8,073 bases of DNA from Caldifarciminota bacterium (GTDB lineage Bacteria > Hydrothermota > UBA3073 > NMUJ01): the NCBI GenBank assembly GCA_021158725.1, contig JAGGUB010000056.1, positions 1 to 8,073 on the forward strand. The letters are read 5' to 3'. Both the position numbers and the translations under genes were made by a program. Position 1 is the stretch's first letter; the number at the start of each line of letters is the position of its first letter. This document shows, in pieces, positions 7,285 to 8,073 of the stretch. The notes under the pieces were generated by a model. That model did not search any database. It had not been told where the DNA came from and saw nothing but the letters and a program-made list of their open reading frames with translations.

Positions 7285-8073
7285 TCACTTAACAATTAGC
7301 ATCTTCTGTGTGGTCGCCTTGCCATCGAACGCCATACGACAGAAATACGTACCTGGTGGTAACCGTGAAGCATCGAACCGCACCCTGTGGGTACCGGGGC
7401 CCATACGTTTGTTGATGAGTGTCTGTACCACACGACCTGCTATATCGTAAACTTTGAGATTGACAACCCCTTCCTTTGTGAGTGTAAACGTTATCGTTAT
7501 CTCTCTGGTGGATTTGACCGGATTCGGCTTAAGCGTGAGATTGAACAACCCAATATCATGCCGTTCTTCAACCCCCACCGCACGCCATACGGTTACGATG
7601 TTGTAATCATAATCCGCCAAGTAGAGTATGTTGCCATCGGCAGTCCATGCGGCACCACGTGGGTTCATCACCCCACCAGCATGTGGATCACCCATTGGTA
7701 TACCAACCGTATAGAGTATCTCATGTGTATCGAAATCGAACACATACCAACGGCTACCTATGGGTGCATGTTCGTAGTCCTGTGTCCATGCCAGCTGCGT
7801 ACAGCCTGCCCATAAGTTACCATCAGGCCCTACATCGAGACATTCTGGCCATAGGTCTACATCATACGCCCAATATGTGGTGTCATGCCATTCACCATCA
7901 ACGTAGACAGATTCCACATACATCGAATCCCATGTACCAAACGTATCAACTGGCGTGTATGGTAGCACACCGGGTATATCACTATGCCAGTGGACAATAC
8001 CGATACCAAGCCATGTGGAGCCTGTCCATATGTCTTTACCATCAGGTGATACCACCAATGAGCGGTTGATGTA
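7285..8073 (-). CDS. Beta-propeller protein with C-terminal sorting module (5' end outside window)
   Basis: The frame is open to the right edge: before the first possible in-window start (TTG at 8058) the codons read YINRS, aligning with the equivalent position of the neighbouring propeller protein, so the true start lies outside. The 262 visible residues hold the last propeller blades (VVSPDGKDIWTG, LDVGPDGNLWAG, PRGAAWTADGNILYLADYDYN), then a VGVEE linker and a FlgD-Ig-like / type A sorting module of about 87 residues (VYDIAGRVVQTL, GTYFCRM, ending KMLIVK). Its sorting module carries KPNPVK where its neighbours have NHPNPF. The chain is probably surface-exported and non-catalytic as far as can be seen. 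Its TGA stop is followed within 8 bases by a strong terminator, so it likely ends its own transcript and is separate from the four genes to its left. It is the paralog of the next propeller gene, although its HSDIPGVLPY segment is followed by a diverged loop rich in D, Y and W. Confidence 0.88.
   Translation of the reverse strand, partial: YINRSLVVSPDGKDIWTGSTWLGIGIVHWHSDIPGVLPYTPVDTFGTWDSMYVESVYVDGEWHDTTYWAYDVDLWPECLDVGPDGNLWAGCTQLAWTQDYEHAPIGSRWYVFDFDTHEILYTVGIPMGDPHAGGVMNPRGAAWTADGNILYLADYDYNIVTVWRAVGVEERHDIGLFNLTLKPNPVKSTREITITFTLTKEGVVNLKVYDIAGRVVQTLINKRMGPGTHRVRFDASRLPPGTYFCRMAFDGKATTQKMLIVK

Noticed and set aside
7285..8058. TTG 8058 as the true start of the right-hand propeller gene
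   Set aside because: The frame continues open to the window edge and the extra codons align with the middle of the paralogous propeller, so this is an internal codon of a truncated gene.
7387..8069. Two overlapping plus-strand open frames of about 140 codons
   Set aside because: Both are antisense to the propeller gene and its sorting module, whose motifs are clear on the minus strand. The plus-strand translations are rich in His, Tyr and Cys and match nothing.
1..8073. CRISPR arrays, tRNA or rRNA genes, insertion sequences
   Set aside because: No regularly spaced short repeats, cloverleaf-type segments, transposase frames or terminal inverted repeats were seen by reading; coding sequence fills almost the whole window.

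Overview
The window reads as part of a bacterial genome from an uncultivated, Gram-negative-type lineage of the FCB neighbourhood (candidate phyla such as WOR-3, TA06 or Marinimicrobia are the kind of group that fits). The evidence is indirect. Three of the five proteins end in the PNPF-containing, FlgD-Ig-like / type A (type IX secretion) C-terminal sorting module, each preceded by a short GVEE linker. The others are a large modular TIM-barrel protein and a cytoplasmic TIM-barrel-like protein. No rRNA or other phylogenetic marker is present, so the taxon is an inference.

All five genes lie on the minus strand and are read from right to left. At the right edge (8073-7285) is the 3' part of a secreted beta-propeller protein. 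It is closed by a strong intrinsic terminator (7247-7277). A tight run of four genes follows: a second, complete beta-propeller protein (7215-5968); a 1033-residue GHL10 protein with FN3-like, two Ig-like (Big_5-type), jelly-roll and sorting modules (5944-2843); a 793-residue protein that joins GHL10 and FN3-like modules to a C-terminal DUF1460 amidase-like domain (2842-461); and the first 163 codons of a signal-less TIM-barrel protein (489-1) that runs off the left edge. Gaps are 23, 0 and -29 bases, so these four are probably one transcription unit.

The layout is two neighbouring paralogous pairs: propeller/propeller and GHL10/GHL10. The two GHL10 proteins share a common GHL10-FN3 core, with one 79-residue block about 89% identical, but carry unrelated C-termini. 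One looks built for the cell surface (sorting module). The other lacks the sorting module and carries a predicted peptidoglycan amidase domain instead.

The most interesting observation is the GHL10-DUF1460 fusion. GHL10 includes the E. coli enzyme DigH (YddW), which cleaves stem-peptide-free glycan strands. DUF1460 belongs to the NlpC/P60-like N-acetylmuramoyl-L-alanine amidases, which would create such strands. A single chain doing both steps in sequence is a plausible, testable hypothesis. There are no tRNA, CRISPR or insertion-sequence signals, and no intergenic stretch longer than about 70 bases.
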